From Phoenix dactylifera (taxonomy: Eukaryota > Streptophyta > Magnoliopsida > Arecales > Arecaceae), in assembly GCF_009389715.1 (NCBI RefSeq), contig NC_052399.1, positions 31,567,146-31,631,145 of the forward strand: a stretch of DNA of 64,000 nucleotides, given 5' to 3'. Below, piece by piece: positions 13,301 to 26,600 of this stretch. Under the pieces are notes generated by a model. That model did not search any database. It was not told the origin of the DNA and worked only from the letters and a program-made list of their open reading frames with translations. Both the position numbers and the translations under genes were made by a program. Positions within the stretch are counted from its first letter, which is position 1; every line of letters starts with the position of its first letter.

Positions 13301-16300
13301 AAGTTTGATTGCAGATCATTGTATCAAAGCCATGAATAATGAGTTTTATACTGCCCATTTGGGATCTTAAGGTGAAAGAATAAGAACACAAGGAATATCA
13401 ACTTATAACGAGTGCATGCGTCATAAGCCTAGAACCTGGGTTGACCTGGAAAGAGCAGGACTATGTGTGAATGTTAAGAAATTATATAACTGTATAAGTT
13501 TATGAAAAATTTCTCTAGCATTGATATTCAATAGAGGGACTATACTACTTACTACTAAGAAAGCAGGGAAAAGATTGATTTGATTCAATTGTGTGCCTTG
13601 AAAATGCCATTTATATTATTCTGTTGCCACTTTCTGCCTCCTAATATGAAAGGACAAAATGCATAAGTGGCAGTATTTGTTATTGAAATTTAACAAATTA
13701 GATTATCAGAAAGGCCATGCTCAGTGTCCGTTGATGTTTCATAAATATCCTGAATAATCTGTTTTTCTCCATTTCTTGGGACAAAGTGGGTTATTGGCTT
13801 CTGGTTGTCAGCATTCTTTGTTGCTTGTAGTGGTTAAAACAAGCCTTCTTTGATTATTTACAGGTGTTATCATAAATTTTTACAGGGATTGGTTGACCAT
13901 ATAAACACAAATTTGAATAAGAAAAAGGATGAAGATGGCTCAGAACCTGAATTAACACGTACAGAGATCATCAAATGCATTCAGTCTGAGAGAGTGAAAT
14001 TTCGAGGCGTGAATCTTTCTGGTCTTAATCTTTCTAAACTAGTAAGATTTTAACGAACATTGGTTACATAATTATTCAACTTTGTGGAATGTATGTGCCT
14101 CCTCATTGCTTCCATCGTTGCTTTCACTTGATCTTGTTAATTTTGAAGGCTCTAAAAATGCATAGAAGCATGATGTTATCATCCAAATTTTAATCAATTT
14201 CATATAATGGCTTACTTGCTGATGTCACTCATGTACATAAAATGTTCGTGCTAAGTTGTTAAGCATTTGCATGACAATCACCAGGCCAAATGCTAGTTTA
14301 GCTTATGTTTTAGTTACACTTTGAAAAGATATTTAAAATGAGAATCAGGACTTCACACTCTGTGCTTGATCTGTGAAGATTAAAACTGTTGAGCAGGTAG
14401 CTGATGCACCTTTAAACTGTTAAGCTAAATAGTTACCTTTTTACCTTCTTTTTCCCCTTCATAGGGATCTAGCCACTCTTCAAATTTGGTGATATACCTC
14501 TTCCTGATACGAGAAAATGTTTGATACTTTTCTGAACGAAGATGAAAAACAAGTTTGGATGTTGTGATGTTTCCCTTGCCTGATGTTTGATAAATCTGGC
14601 AGTCAGGGTGCATTCCTCAAATTCTTTGCTGCATGCTTGGCATTATCTATCTGAATACGAGTGCAAATCCTTGCAGCTAGATGTATAATATATTTTTTGA
14701 AGGCTGTAGTTTCTTCTTTCATTTTTAGCTCCGGCAATCTTTATACAATGATAGCGAAACAAGAATAGTGCCTATTACCTGCTACCATGATTTCTTATTG
14801 CTGATTGCTTAATCAAGCTTTTCTTCTGTTCCCTTCTGAAAGGAAGCTATATTTATGTACATGAGACTGTTTGTTTTGGTGCTTTGCAGGACCTATCATT
14901 TGTTGACTTCAGTTATGCACGTATTCAGAATACCAACTTTTCAAATGCAAATCTCTGGAAAGCTAGATTTGGGGTAGGTTGTTTACATACTAGTTTTGCC
15001 ACAAAATGATGTTTCAATAGCCTGGTTTGTGGGTCAAATGCCTTTGCCTTCAGTGCGTGCTTCTCTTGCTGTCTAAAAATTGTACTAAACTAAGTTGTTT
15101 CACTGCCTTCATACCATGGTATGCCGTATTGGCCCGAATTGGGCAGTACAGGGCATACCGTACCGGGTCGGTATCAGTATTCAATACGGATGGCGTACCG
15201 ACACTTAGTATGCTAAAAAAATTCCGTACTGTACCATACCGATACTGTGTTAGTATGACACCGGTACGGGATCTGGTACGGAGACGGCGAACCTTGCTTT
15301 ATACCTTTGTCTTTATAATCAACTCAGGACAATTCCCATTTCTGGCTAGCTATTTTTCATCTTATTTTTGTGGCTGGATAAAGAAAATCCAACTACTTGT
15401 TTCTAGCAAATAATTTTATCTACTTTTATGCATCATACATTAGTATATGTTAATGTGGCTTCTTTTATCTTCTAAATAGGATGCAGAAGCAGAAGGTTCT
15501 ATTTTTCAAGATGCAAATTTGCGTGAGTAAGATACTTTGTCAACAAATTGCCAATATATTTATTTTATGTTTAATTTTGTATAACTGAGCTTCCTGATAT
15601 GGAGCATAATTCTAACATTCAACTTTTGATAACGAATGGAGGTATTCCATCATGTCCATTAACTCAGAAAGAAATTAAAAAAAAGAACGGGGAACAACAC
15701 GACACGGTATATTCATGAAGTATGACTATCTGCTGGAAACAGACTTTCCTGATTGCTCGTGCATATTTACCTGTTCATGTGCATTTTTGCACTTTAGATG
15801 TACATAGCTCTTTCTTCTCCACATTGTGGGTATCTATGTTCATGTGCATTTTGCACTTTAGATGTACATAGCTTTCTTCTCCACATTGTGGGTATCTAAT
15901 CTCGTGCCTTTAGTTGTTTGGCATGTTCTTTCAACATGAGTATGAGCATGAGGATGCTATTTTTTTGTCTTTTGCGTGACACTTTAATATCTTAGTGCAA
16001 AGGCCACGATATGTTTTCAATCAGTATCTATCCAGTTCATTTCAACCAAGGTTCGCCGTACTGGTACCAGACCCTGTACTGGTGCCACACTAGCATAGTA
16101 TCGGTATGGTATGGTATGAAATTTTTTGACGTATCGAGGGTCGGTACGCCACCCATACTGGTACCGGTACCAAACCGATATGGTACGGTACGGTACGGCA
16201 CATCATGATTTCAACATTGAGATACTTCTTCATATTGGCTTATTGGCTTTATGTTCCCCTGAAGTCCGGTCCAATTCCTTCTTCGTTTTACTCACTGTTG

Positions 16301-19300
16301 ATCCTAGAGTTACTAATGAGCATTTCTTATCTAGCTATGAGGCATCTTCCGATGCATTTCCTTACTTTTTTAGATTTAGTCTACTCCCAACAGTTTGATC
16401 CTTTACTGCAACCATTCTTGCTTGTTTAGAAGCCATGTGGTATTAAGCGGCTGTTCAAAGTCTGGAGCAGGAAGTCTGCTTAGCCAAGCAACACCAATAT
16501 TATTGGAGACTCATACTTGTGACCTTGTTTACATTCTTGCATGAAGGTACCCATCAATTGGAAATAGGTCCTCATACTCAAGAAATGCTTTGGTGACTTG
16601 GTGGCCTCCTTCAAAGCTTGTTTGATTGCCATGGTTTTACCTTGGCCCGGGACTTTGATTAGTCTGAGGACTTGACTGTTGGGTATAAAATAAAAATGTT
16701 TCTGGTTTCATGGTTGCTCTTCATGGTTGACTTTCTCAGTACTTCTATACTTTATGATGGGCAGTTTAAGAAAATATAGTCATCTGCTCAATGTCAATTA
16801 TGTAATAATACTCTGATGCTCTTATAAGAAATAGCATATTTGGTGTTAATTTGAGATCGAAAGACTTTGGGCCGCTCTGCTTGTTTATGTGCCTCAAAGG
16901 CTCTCTCTATGAGATACTACTATCACACAGTACACCCGTATTCCAACTATTGGCTCATTTTTGACAGCCCTAATGTAGCTTCTTTGAACTTCATCCCACT
17001 GATGATGTCCCTCTTTAGGATCTCTCCACTTGGTCACTGATCATGTTGAACTCATGATCTCACCATCTATCTTTGTGCATCAGTTCATGTAGTGAATCTT
17101 ACTGTCAGTGCTCAAACTATCCCTTATGTGACTCTCCTTCTCGGTACATCCAAGTGACCATACTTATTCTCTTTTCTTCATTATTAACTAGTCTCTTAAC
17201 CTCAAAGCTGATATCAATGTTGAGCTTCTAATCGATCTGGTCATTTCCTGATACTTGCTTTTGTATCTTCCAAGAGATTTGCATGTTTCCTAGAAGAGTA
17301 AACAGGTGAAATTGTCTCTCACTTTAGCATAGGTTTCAGGTAAACAGCAATGCTTCTTCGTTGACTTTGGCATCTTCTCCAATCATTAACCTTTTTCACA
17401 AACAAACGAAGCACATGGACATTAGTTTTAAAGTTTGTGGCGTATATTCTCATACTCAGTTCCATCACAATACCTAGCTTACCTAGCAACTTGTAGGTTT
17501 CTTGTTGCCACCAAGTCCTTCCACTATTTTTGAGATGGACTTTCAATCATTGATGATGGTTAGTTTAAGAAGAAGATTATATATACTAACGTTAAAATTA
17601 TTTTCCGATATTTAATGTATGTACATTCATTACTGCATCCATGAACCATATAAACATGTTATATATGTGGATTTGTGTCCTACTGCAATTATTTATATTA
17701 TTATATTGTCCCTTTTATGGATTTTTGTGGTTTCTCAACCTGATTCATTGGCATATGGTTCAATTGCTCTTGTATATGCTTTTGTTGGTGAATTGACTAA
17801 TTCCAAAATACTCTAGTCCTGGAACTGTCTATTGAATGTCATTAGGCATCGCTTCCATGAAAAAATTATACAATGGCATGAGAAAAGGAAAATGCTTACA
17901 AATAACTGAGTTAGTTGCTACTTAGAAATATCATGGTTAGGCTCTATATGGTGTTGACATATGGCAGACCCACGTAAACATCTGTATAAGAAAATGAGGG
18001 CTTCATTCACTTCCTATTTGCCTGTTCTGTGCATGTTGCAGAGATACGGTTTCCCTTGTTTCAAGTGATTCTGTCTGAGAACATGCCAAGAGGCACCGAT
18101 GTCCTACTAATATGCTCCAAGTGACATGCACAAGATTGATTGTGGCTCTTATATCTCACAACTGGAAAATGGGGCTTAAGTTATATTTTGTCAGTAATTT
18201 GGTATATAAAATGGTACATTTGTGCTTATTCACACACAAAGAAACATTTCTTTGGCTATTTATTGGAAATATGGATGGCACCATTGTCCATGCAAACAAT
18301 CCAGCTATTAATGGTCACTTCTATTCTTGGTGATACATATAGAAACAATGGCACACACAGGTAACAATTTGGATTATGTTATGCCTCCAGTGCTTGTCAG
18401 GGTCTTAAGGTTCATATCTACACTTTCCACCACCTGGAGTAGAAGAGAGAAGATTCTAGGGTGAGGGGTGGGAGGGTGAGAGGCTAGTCTTCTGAAAGAA
18501 ACAGATACTGCATATAAAATTATTTTGGATCAACATTATCCATCTTTTTTGTTGAAAAGAACTTGTTCTTCCTAGTACAGATGTGAGCTTAGTGGGGCAA
18601 ATCTTCGTGGAGTTGTATTGGATAGAGCTAATCTTCAGAGTGCAAATCTGCAAGGTTGGTTGTTTGTGATCTTTGATTATTTTCCTAAGTATTTATTTCG
18701 TCTTTTTGCTAATTTTGTTTGTTGATTATGTCCATTTATCATGTTTGGTCTATTGTTTGTATTTGCTTGTCTTACGTCCATTCTCATAACTTTACAGTGG
18801 TTATGCTCCAAAGACTAACATATCTTTGGTGAAATTTCCATAGCAACCATTTTAGTGTCTGTAACTTCCTGCTCTTTATTCTGTTTTCTAGTATTTGACT
18901 ATTTTTAACTTTTGACATCTCCAAACTGCCATCTGTAAAAACTGTGCCTAAATCAGCTGCTAGAGGACGTTAAATAAGAAATAAATGCTTTTGCACCTTC
19001 TGGCACATATTCTACAATCTTTTTTGTATTAACATATATTGAAAGACCCAAAGTAAGCTATTTTCTAATTGTGAAGATGTTTTCTTGCAAACCAACTTGG
19101 CTACAATTATTTTAACATAGAACTGACTGAACCTTATGAAAGTATGGAGGAGCATATGTGCTAAAAGTTCCATGATTCTGCAGATGCATGCTTGATAAAG
19201 TGTAGCTTCTGTGAAGCTGATCTTCGTTCCGCACATTTACAGGTCAGTGCATCTCTTTATATTATTTAATTGCTTCTTCAATTTCCTGTGTCTGTAACAG

Positions 19301-22300
19301 CTTGGGCTGCTATTGGGCCAGCATGTGGCTTGATACTTCGGGCTGGGGTTATGGCCAGGCCTATTGAAATTTTGGATTTGCTTGGTCCAGCTTGGCTCAC
19401 TAGCAGCGCTGCTACCAGTAAAGTACAATTTTTATTGTGGCACGTAGACTTGGTTATTATGTTCTGTCGCTTTAGTTATCCCTTCATAACATTGAAAGAT
19501 CTGCTGTGGAAATATGATCTAGAATAGCCTAAGAGATTTCTTATAACATAGAAGTAAACAGATGTTTTCTTATTATTTTGTGGGATAAAGGATAAGTAAG
19601 ATAGAAGGAAGACAATTAAGGCATAATTGCACCTTTCTTTGACAAGTCTTTGATGGTATTAGACTAAAAAACAGACGTTTTGAATCATTACTGACTAAAT
19701 TCATGAACTCTTGCCAATACTGCAGAACTCTTCTGAAGAAGAATATTGTTCGCTAACTGACATTATTTGATGTTATATAGATTCTGTTAGTGTGGGGTTT
19801 TATGAAGGACTTAAGTCTTGAAAGTTAATTATATGAACAGTTAACTTATATATGATTAAACCGGGTCACATAGTGAAGATTAATGCCCTGGAAAAACTAT
19901 TCATGGCTTACTAATTCAGTCAAAACACAGTAAAATTTCATTCAGCTGAGGTACCATTCTGCTAAGGTATCCTAAAGCATATGTAATATTTGTAAGAAAT
20001 GGGCATGTGGAACTTTATCACAGCATTTTTGGTTTAGAGTCTTTAGACTGTATTTCAAATTGTTGATGGAAAGAATCCATAATAACCAAAATGATCAGAC
20101 ATCATTCCTTTTCGTTCTGTAAGATCTCTTGTATTTTATTGCACAACATGAGGTTTTAACGTTAGCTGTTAGGTTGATGTTTAGCTGACTGTGATGGTGA
20201 ATGAAAATTATTTCCATTCATACATGTGAATGCAAACAATTCAATGTTTATTCATTTCTTATTACATGGGCTCCTTTTTGAATCAAGTTTTCTTTTTTTA
20301 TTTCTTTTTTATTTGCAGTTGGAAATGAGTTTATTTCTTGTCTTCTTGCGATCTGTAATATATGCTTCCAATTATAGAACCAACAAAATTACATTTTAGT
20401 ATAATTTTGGCATACAAAAAGATGTCTTTTTAATTGGACATTCAATTGGAACATCACTTTTGATCAGAGCATTACAATCTCTATGAGATAACCAAAAGAT
20501 CTAAACATAACCATATTTTCTTCCCTAAATCAACATTGACAATTTTTTTGACATACAAAACTTCATAAATAATCCGTTTTGGATGACAAACATGCTTTGA
20601 ACACTTGATCCTACTTTCAGATCTTCATTTGTGACAATTTGAAATGGTAGGAACTAAGCTCTATTTTGATATGAATCATACTCCATAAAGTGGATACTTC
20701 ATGTGAGAATCACTGAGCTGATAATCGTGAGATACAGCATGTGGACTGTAATTTGATCTCTCCATCAAATTCCTCAAAATCACAGGCTTGTGAGACAAGA
20801 ATGAAAATATCAGCAAATGATGATTTATCATAAATTCATCTTATGTTCTAGCCTATGGTATGACACAATGGAAATGAGAAGCTCTAACACCAAAGCTAAC
20901 CATATTGTAGACAAGTGGGTGGATGAAAGAAGGAAAACGTGCATGTTTTTTTTTTGTTATGTCATTGGGAGAAAGGATGGCTAAAGAAGATGCGATGGGA
21001 TAGCTAAAAAAATAGTTGTAAATGCAAACTTTTCTTCACAGACAAGAATCAATGCCTCACTGTATCTTGAACAAGACCTCAAAGAGGTTACACTATCAAG
21101 TAAATGGTTTCTTTGAGTCTCACCAACTGGACTATTGGTCTCAGCAAGATAAGAAAACTAAACTGATGAATAATATATTTCAATAACCAAAATTATCTAT
21201 TCACAAACCTTGTGTGGATAGGCTTTTACAAAGATTGAACTCTTAAAATTCTTTAAATCATTGTCTTAAATTTGAAACAATCCCAAGCGTGGTTTGGTCA
21301 GTACCCATACTCGGCACCATGCTGCTATAGTGTCAGCATGGGTCTGTTCGTGGTACTGATGCTCGGTACACCCCCTATTGAGTATCAATTTGCTTCTGGT
21401 ATGGTATTGTATGGTATGCTTAGTACTAGGTGGTATGGTTCGGAACAGTGAACCATGATCTCAAGTGCTAACCATAATAAAGCAACTTAAACAAACCAAA
21501 AAGTAAACTACATCTCTTGGGTGTCATTTGACCACTAAAGGCATGGTAACCTTGTTAAGCATTCCTGAAGTCAAACACTTCCCAAACATTTTCGAGAGTT
21601 ACATTTAAATTCATGTAAATTTACTAAAATGAATTAAAAGACTAAGTTATATCCTTGGAAAGTTGGAATCATCTGATGAAGCATATACCTCTAAGTTCAA
21701 GATAATCTAATCTAGGTAATAACTGTGTCCTAGACACAAGTCTTGACATGAAAAGTCTTCATAAAAATTCAGCATAAAATGAGTCCTTGATAAGCCAAAA
21801 TATGCTCCCAAATTAAATTGTCATTATCTGCCACTACATATTTATCAGCATCTGCACTTTATGAATTTTCGTGGTTTGCTGACTTGGAGTTTGTCAAAAA
21901 TGTAATGATCTGACTGTTGAAATTCTTCAGAGTGCAAAGCTTACGGATGCCAATCTTAAAGGAGCTAATCTGGAAGGAGCCAATCTAAAGGTAAAATATT
22001 TTATTTTGCCAAAAGTCTATTGTTCATGTACACAAGGAGATGGCTGGGGACCAAGATTATTCTTCTAAAGAACCTAATTATTTATGCTCTATTCATACTA
22101 GAATTCTTTTCTTTGACTTTCTAAGCATTCTAGGTGCAATTTTTTCTGTGTATTGGTGAGATGTTGCATCTTCCAATGGGTTCTTTATTTGATCAACATC
22201 TGCATTTCCATAAAATTAATATGTACATTGAGCATGTCACAAGGAGAGGAAATGTTGTACAAAATAATGAAACATGTATGACACATATAAACAAACCATT

Positions 22301-25300
22301 ATATCTGGAGAACTTATTTTTTGCAATAATGTACTTTGTGCATTAATGTTGGGGTTGAGTCAGTTTGACATATTTATATGGTATAGTCTGGATCAATGTG
22401 AGCAGAAAAGTTTGAAGAGGCCCCACTGAGGATAACAACTCAGATTTGTATTGAAGGGTCACAAAAGTGGTGGGGGAGGCTTAGGTATCCTTTATGGAAA
22501 TTCAGCCTAAGATTTGGAAAAGCTATCATTGACCAAGAATGCAGACATTTGGGACAAATGAAGGGGAAGATTCATAAAAGCAGCCGCATATAGTTTGTAG
22601 GGGGCCTTGATTCAATTTTGCTCATACAATTTCTCCCAATTTGCTTAAAAAACATTTCCTCCTTGAGCAAGTTGTGTATGATCCTTGGAATTGCAAGTTG
22701 GGAATCCTTCAATTGCATATCTGCAAAGCCCGTGTCAACCTTCTCTGCATTGAACAACAATGACCAGTTGAGAATATTTCATGGAGGTATATCTAAAGGT
22801 GTTAAACGGTTTGAACTTCTACTGATCTTTTACTAGCATGTCTTTATGATCTGTTTCTTAAGCCTAAATTCCATGACAAACTTGGCCCATTTTGCAAAAG
22901 CCTCCACTACAGCTTCCTTGGTCTAATTAATAAATTCAATTGCCGGTGTTCTTCATCTTCTGACAAACATACTCCTTTAGGCTTTAGATGTGTTGTTATT
23001 CTCGGTGCATTGTCATGTCGTTTTCATCTCCCTGCCCTTGAGTTTCTACCAGTATGATCTTCTTTATTTGTTAAGTACTGTTTCATGACGTTTTAAGGGA
23101 AGACATTGACTTTGAAACTTATTTGTTTACCTAAAAGAGAATCTTTGCTAATTTACAAGCCAACCAATCAGAACAAAATATTGTCAAAATGATTACTACT
23201 TATCTGTAGTTTAGATTCTCATGAAAAATGGGTTGATATTTCAATCTTCATCTGACTTGTAGGGTGCAAAGCTGAATGGTACAAATTTGCAAGGTGCAAA
23301 TCTTCAACGGGCTTACTTGCGGGATGTTGATTTACGTGATACCGTAAGTTATAATTCTTGATCTAAATGCTCGATCATATTGAGTCACCAATATTTAATT
23401 CATTGTGTTTTTTGGAAGGATTGAATTACCATGTGCTGGTTTCATGCCAGCATGGCAAAATGGTACGTATTGTGCTGGTGCTTGGCATGCACGAGCATCA
23501 TGGCATGCCATGAACTGGCACAGATTTGGTACTGTGCCAGTGCTGCATCTGGTAAGGGACTGAGATGGTATATACGGTACCTGATTTGTTTTGCTGACTG
23601 GCACTTTGGTACATGGCTATTAGGATCTGTAAGTCAGGTTCGACAGAGAGATCTGATGACACGACCACTTGCCTCTGGAATTACATCTAGGGTTAGGTTA
23701 TCCAACAAGTTCAATTGTATCTTTTTCTCTTGCAAATGTTTTGAATGCCAAAAAAAATGATGCTGATATTCTGAAGTCTTTCCCTTTGAACAAACAATTA
23801 TACTGGTAATTCAAATTCATGACTTATTACATTCCCTGGTGCATTGGATCCTATTCTTATGTTAATATGTAGGGAACCATTATGGTCTAACATGGAATAC
23901 GTTAAATTAGTAAAGTTCCATATGTCCAGCTTGTATGCTGCCAAAACTCTCTTTGTACTTACATTTAATTTGTACAGCAATTCATATAACAAATAATTTC
24001 TTCAGTTTCTCTTTAATCTGTCAATTGCATTTGATGCCCATTTCTGTCCATTGCTTACTAAATAAATAGATTTCAGAATACCTGATTTACTTAATCAGTT
24101 TAGACATTCACCCCAATTCCTTCATTAATTTGGTGTAGTGGCTAATCTTTGCTAATTGTTTTATTGATTAACAATTCTTGTAGATAACACATTTCAAGGG
24201 ACATTTTGATAATGTTAACAGTCAACTTCCTTTTTTCGCATCAAACTAGCATATTGAGATTCAGGCATGATGACGACACTAATTGAAGTTTACAGCTGAA
24301 AACTCACTAGTCTCATGATCTCATCATTGTTAATTATTGCACTCATCTCTAGAGATGTTTTTTCCGGTTGCTTTATGGAAATTATCATTATCATTTTGTA
24401 TGCATTTCTTTTAGTCAGAGATAACTACAGATATTCTATCACAAGCAACTGAACATTTTCAGTCTACATCCACATACAACAAACGTAACAAGGCGTTCAT
24501 TTAATGATAACTCGGTTGTAGCTTAATTCTCTCAACTCATCATGACCAATCCTTGCACATATCACTAGATTTGCCAATTATCTCCGTTGCCTATGGATCT
24601 TGTACCATTTCTGCTGCTGCACCCAATGTGTTTTTCATTCTCTCATTTAGCAACAAGAAAATTATGCATGATAATATTGATTTGGAAAACATACATGATT
24701 CAGTATGCAGTGATTAGTTTCATATGCAATACATTTTTTCGGTACTTACAGAGTTATTTAATCTTATTTATTCAATATAACTATGACCAAAGTACCAAAT
24801 TGTGTCATTTTTGTTCATTTAAAACTTTTTCCAAGTCTAGGAGAACATTATGGTTCCTCCCTACTACCATGATTTTGAACTGCACAAGATGGTGAGAACC
24901 ATACAAGTAATTGGTCTTTGCAGGTTTTAAAACAGGCTCATATCCTGCCTAAAGTTACCTTGCCCACAAATTATGAGTCTCATTTAGAGGGTTGATGTCG
25001 GGTAGAGATTTGGTTGGAAACATTTTGAAATGTATGTGGTCTATTTCTTGATCCATAATGCGCATCCCATGTGAATGACACGAAGCATGTTGGTTCTATT
25101 TATCATAGCTCTTTCGGTTCACATTCTTTAACAAACATGCTTGTGGAGTTGTGGGCCTCCTTGATAGCCTTCTTTTACTTCAAATTTTGTAATTCTATGC
25201 TCAGTATCCTAGCATAGCACCATGGAGTGGCTTGAAAAAGTAAAAGTCCTTTAAATTGTAGAGATCTATATAGATGATTTTTCCTCTTTCAGATAATCAT

Positions 25301-26074
25301 TATTGTAATACTTCTCTATGCGCACTATGAGATAGCAATAAGCATATATGCTGATTAATTGGTGACAAACTATCTTTTCATTGTTGGATACAGTCACCTT
25401 CTTTTAATGCATATCTTTGTAATTCTTGCTTCTGAATCTTCATCCAATTATCTAATGTCATCCATCCTTCCTAGCCTTTAAATGTCTAAGGTCCTTTGTT
25501 TATTTTGATCTTAGATCTCTATTCCATTCAATAGCAGGCAGTTCACCAGCTTATTTTCAATAGGTTTCTCTCTGTAACAAGCTTGTGTCGTCTGTAATCT
25601 CATAATGATACCCATTTTACCCAGCATTCTCTTTTCCATGTTGCTTTTATACATGTCACAGTTAAAATTATCAATGTTATATGTCGTGTATCCTGTATTT
25701 TTCCTCATTGTTTTTCATGTAATATTAGTTGCAAATATTAATATCAATAAATAGAAGAAGATAAACAATGATGGCTTTCAATTAATTGTAGCCATAGTTT
25801 CTTAAAATTTTCCATCCAATTTTGTACCATAAATATATTCCAACCAGTCAGAGGGGAGGAAAAGATAAAATAACTCTTCTCGTTTTCCTCTAAAATAGAA
25901 AACAAAGAAGAAATGAGCTTGATTAGGTTCCAATTTGGAAAGCAGCAGCGGCCCGTTGCATTGCAGGCTGATCTGGCATATGATTTATTTATTGTCATTA
26001 TCTTTTATTATGCAAAACAGCAATTGGAGGGAGCTAGGCTTGGTGGTGCAAATCTACTGGGAGCCATCAGATAA
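7387..26074 (+). CDS. FIP2: BTB/POZ domain plus pentapeptide-repeat protein, FIP2-like (11 exons)
   Basis: Exons: 7387-7435, 8911-9020, 12065-12199, 13886-14041, 14890-14973, 15480-15526, 18581-18654, 19184-19242, 21931-21990, 23263-23343 and 26021-26074. Together they give 909 nt, 302 residues plus TAA, close to Arabidopsis FIP2 (At5g55000, 298 aa). Residues 13-98 form a T1/KCTD-type BTB domain (VLLNIGGKKYATTIDTL; FVDRDGKHFRHILNWLRDG; REAEYYQLL). Residues 137-302 are A(D/N)LXX pentapeptides (LKGANLEGANLKGAKL), ending GANLLGAIR. In Arabidopsis the protein was found as an interactor of formin AtFH1; BTB proteins of this kind are candidate CUL3 ubiquitin-ligase adaptors. All introns are GT-AG. 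Exon 6 is set by phase: donor GA|GTAAG at 15527 rebuilds LRECEL. The gene spans 18.7 kb because introns of up to about 3 kb hold repeats. Acidic/lysine-rich linker at residues 105-122. Confidence 0.95.
9443..11500 (-). mobile_element. Ty3/Gypsy-like retrotransposon fossil in FIP2 intron 2
   Basis: Orientation is minus. A primer-binding-site-like complement to initiator Met tRNA (TTGGTATTAGAGCTTTG on the minus strand) is at 10489-10505. To its right, from about 10508, is an LTR-like block of roughly 1 kb; its outer end is not sharp. To its left is a gag-like stretch with a Lys/Glu-rich reading frame (9376-9696 is its longest open part). About 40 bp at the LTR edge (TGATCTGATTGGG) recurs at 9443-9487. 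No polymerase region is seen. It is broken and incomplete; age old, not measurable here. Confidence 0.6.
15112..15297 (-). repeat. GGTACGG-rich dispersed repeat, copy 2 (reverse)
   Basis: Ends GGCGAACCTTGC, the reverse complement of the start of copies 1 and 3, and contains GTACCGGGTCGGTATC and CCGTACTGTACC. It lies in FIP2 intron 5. The open frame across it (15027-15413) is a by-product of the repeat. Confidence 0.65.
15776..15903. repeat. 65-bp tandem duplication in FIP2 intron 6
   Basis: 15776-15840 and 15841-15903 are near-identical (CATGTGCATTTT...GGGTATCTA), differing mainly by a one-base and a two-base gap. Local duplication; no coding content. Confidence 0.85.
16046..16207 (+). repeat. 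GGTACGG-rich dispersed repeat, copy 3
   Basis: Starts AAGGTTCGCCGTACTGG and ends in a run of TACGGTACGGTACGG. It also contains CTGGTACCGGTACCA, strongly self-complementary. It lies in FIP2 intron 6, about 0.75 kb from copy 2 and facing the other way. Confidence 0.65.
21286..21460 (+). repeat. GGTACGG-like dispersed repeat, copy 4 (diverged)
   Basis: Shares the pattern of paired GGTA(C/T)(G/T)G words (GTGGTACTGATGCTCGGTAC; GGTATGGTATTGTATGG) and ends CAGTGAACCATGATCT. It is more diverged than copies 1-3 and lies in FIP2 intron 8. Confidence 0.45.
23440..23610 (+). repeat. GGTACGG-related repeat, copy 5 (weak)
   Basis: Dense in the self-complementary words TGGCATGCCA, TGCCAGCATGGCA and GGTACTGTGCC. 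It lies in FIP2 intron 10. Membership in the family is inferred from word pattern and position only. Confidence 0.35.
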
Positions 26075-26600
26075 TTCAGTGGCAGCAGAATATTCAACAG
26101 AACCTCCCATCCAAGGAAACATGAGTGATTTATACATTGACCTGTCTTGAGACTGCAAATGTTCTATGAAGTACCTATATGAGATGGTCTCCTAGTCCCC
26201 CTTGTGCTGTACTACTTTGAATATTGCTTTCCCATGATGAAGAAACTTGGAACGGTTTTATCTTTTTGTTGTACGAGAGTTGCTTGTAATTATGCCATTG
26301 AAACACAATGGAGTTCGAAAGTGCTATCTAGATGGGAGAAAATTTGTTGTTGCAGATATTTTCTGAAAATGGGAAATGCATTTGGATTTAAGCTTTTTGT
26401 TCCCCACTATACCCTATGCTATATTGTTTGTGCATTTCCTCGCTGCTCGAGCATCTTCGAAGTGTCTTATTTAAGAACCCAGATCCACTGAAGTTGGTGT
26501 TTAAGGAAAAGGAGTATAAAGGATGGGGAGAGACCGATTGGGGCTTGTTTTCATTATACTATTTTTTTTTAGGTATATATAGAATTAGATCATAAATTTG
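26075..26600 (+). other. Probable 3' UTR of the FIP2-like gene
   Basis: Follows the TAA at 26072-26074. T-rich, without splice signals or coding content. The cleavage site is not clear; a G/T-rich stretch near 26500-26570 is one candidate. Confidence 0.4.

Noticed and set aside
15027-15413. 128-codon ORF in FIP2 intron 5
   Set aside because: Runs through a GGTACGG repeat copy; the protein text is repeat-derived.
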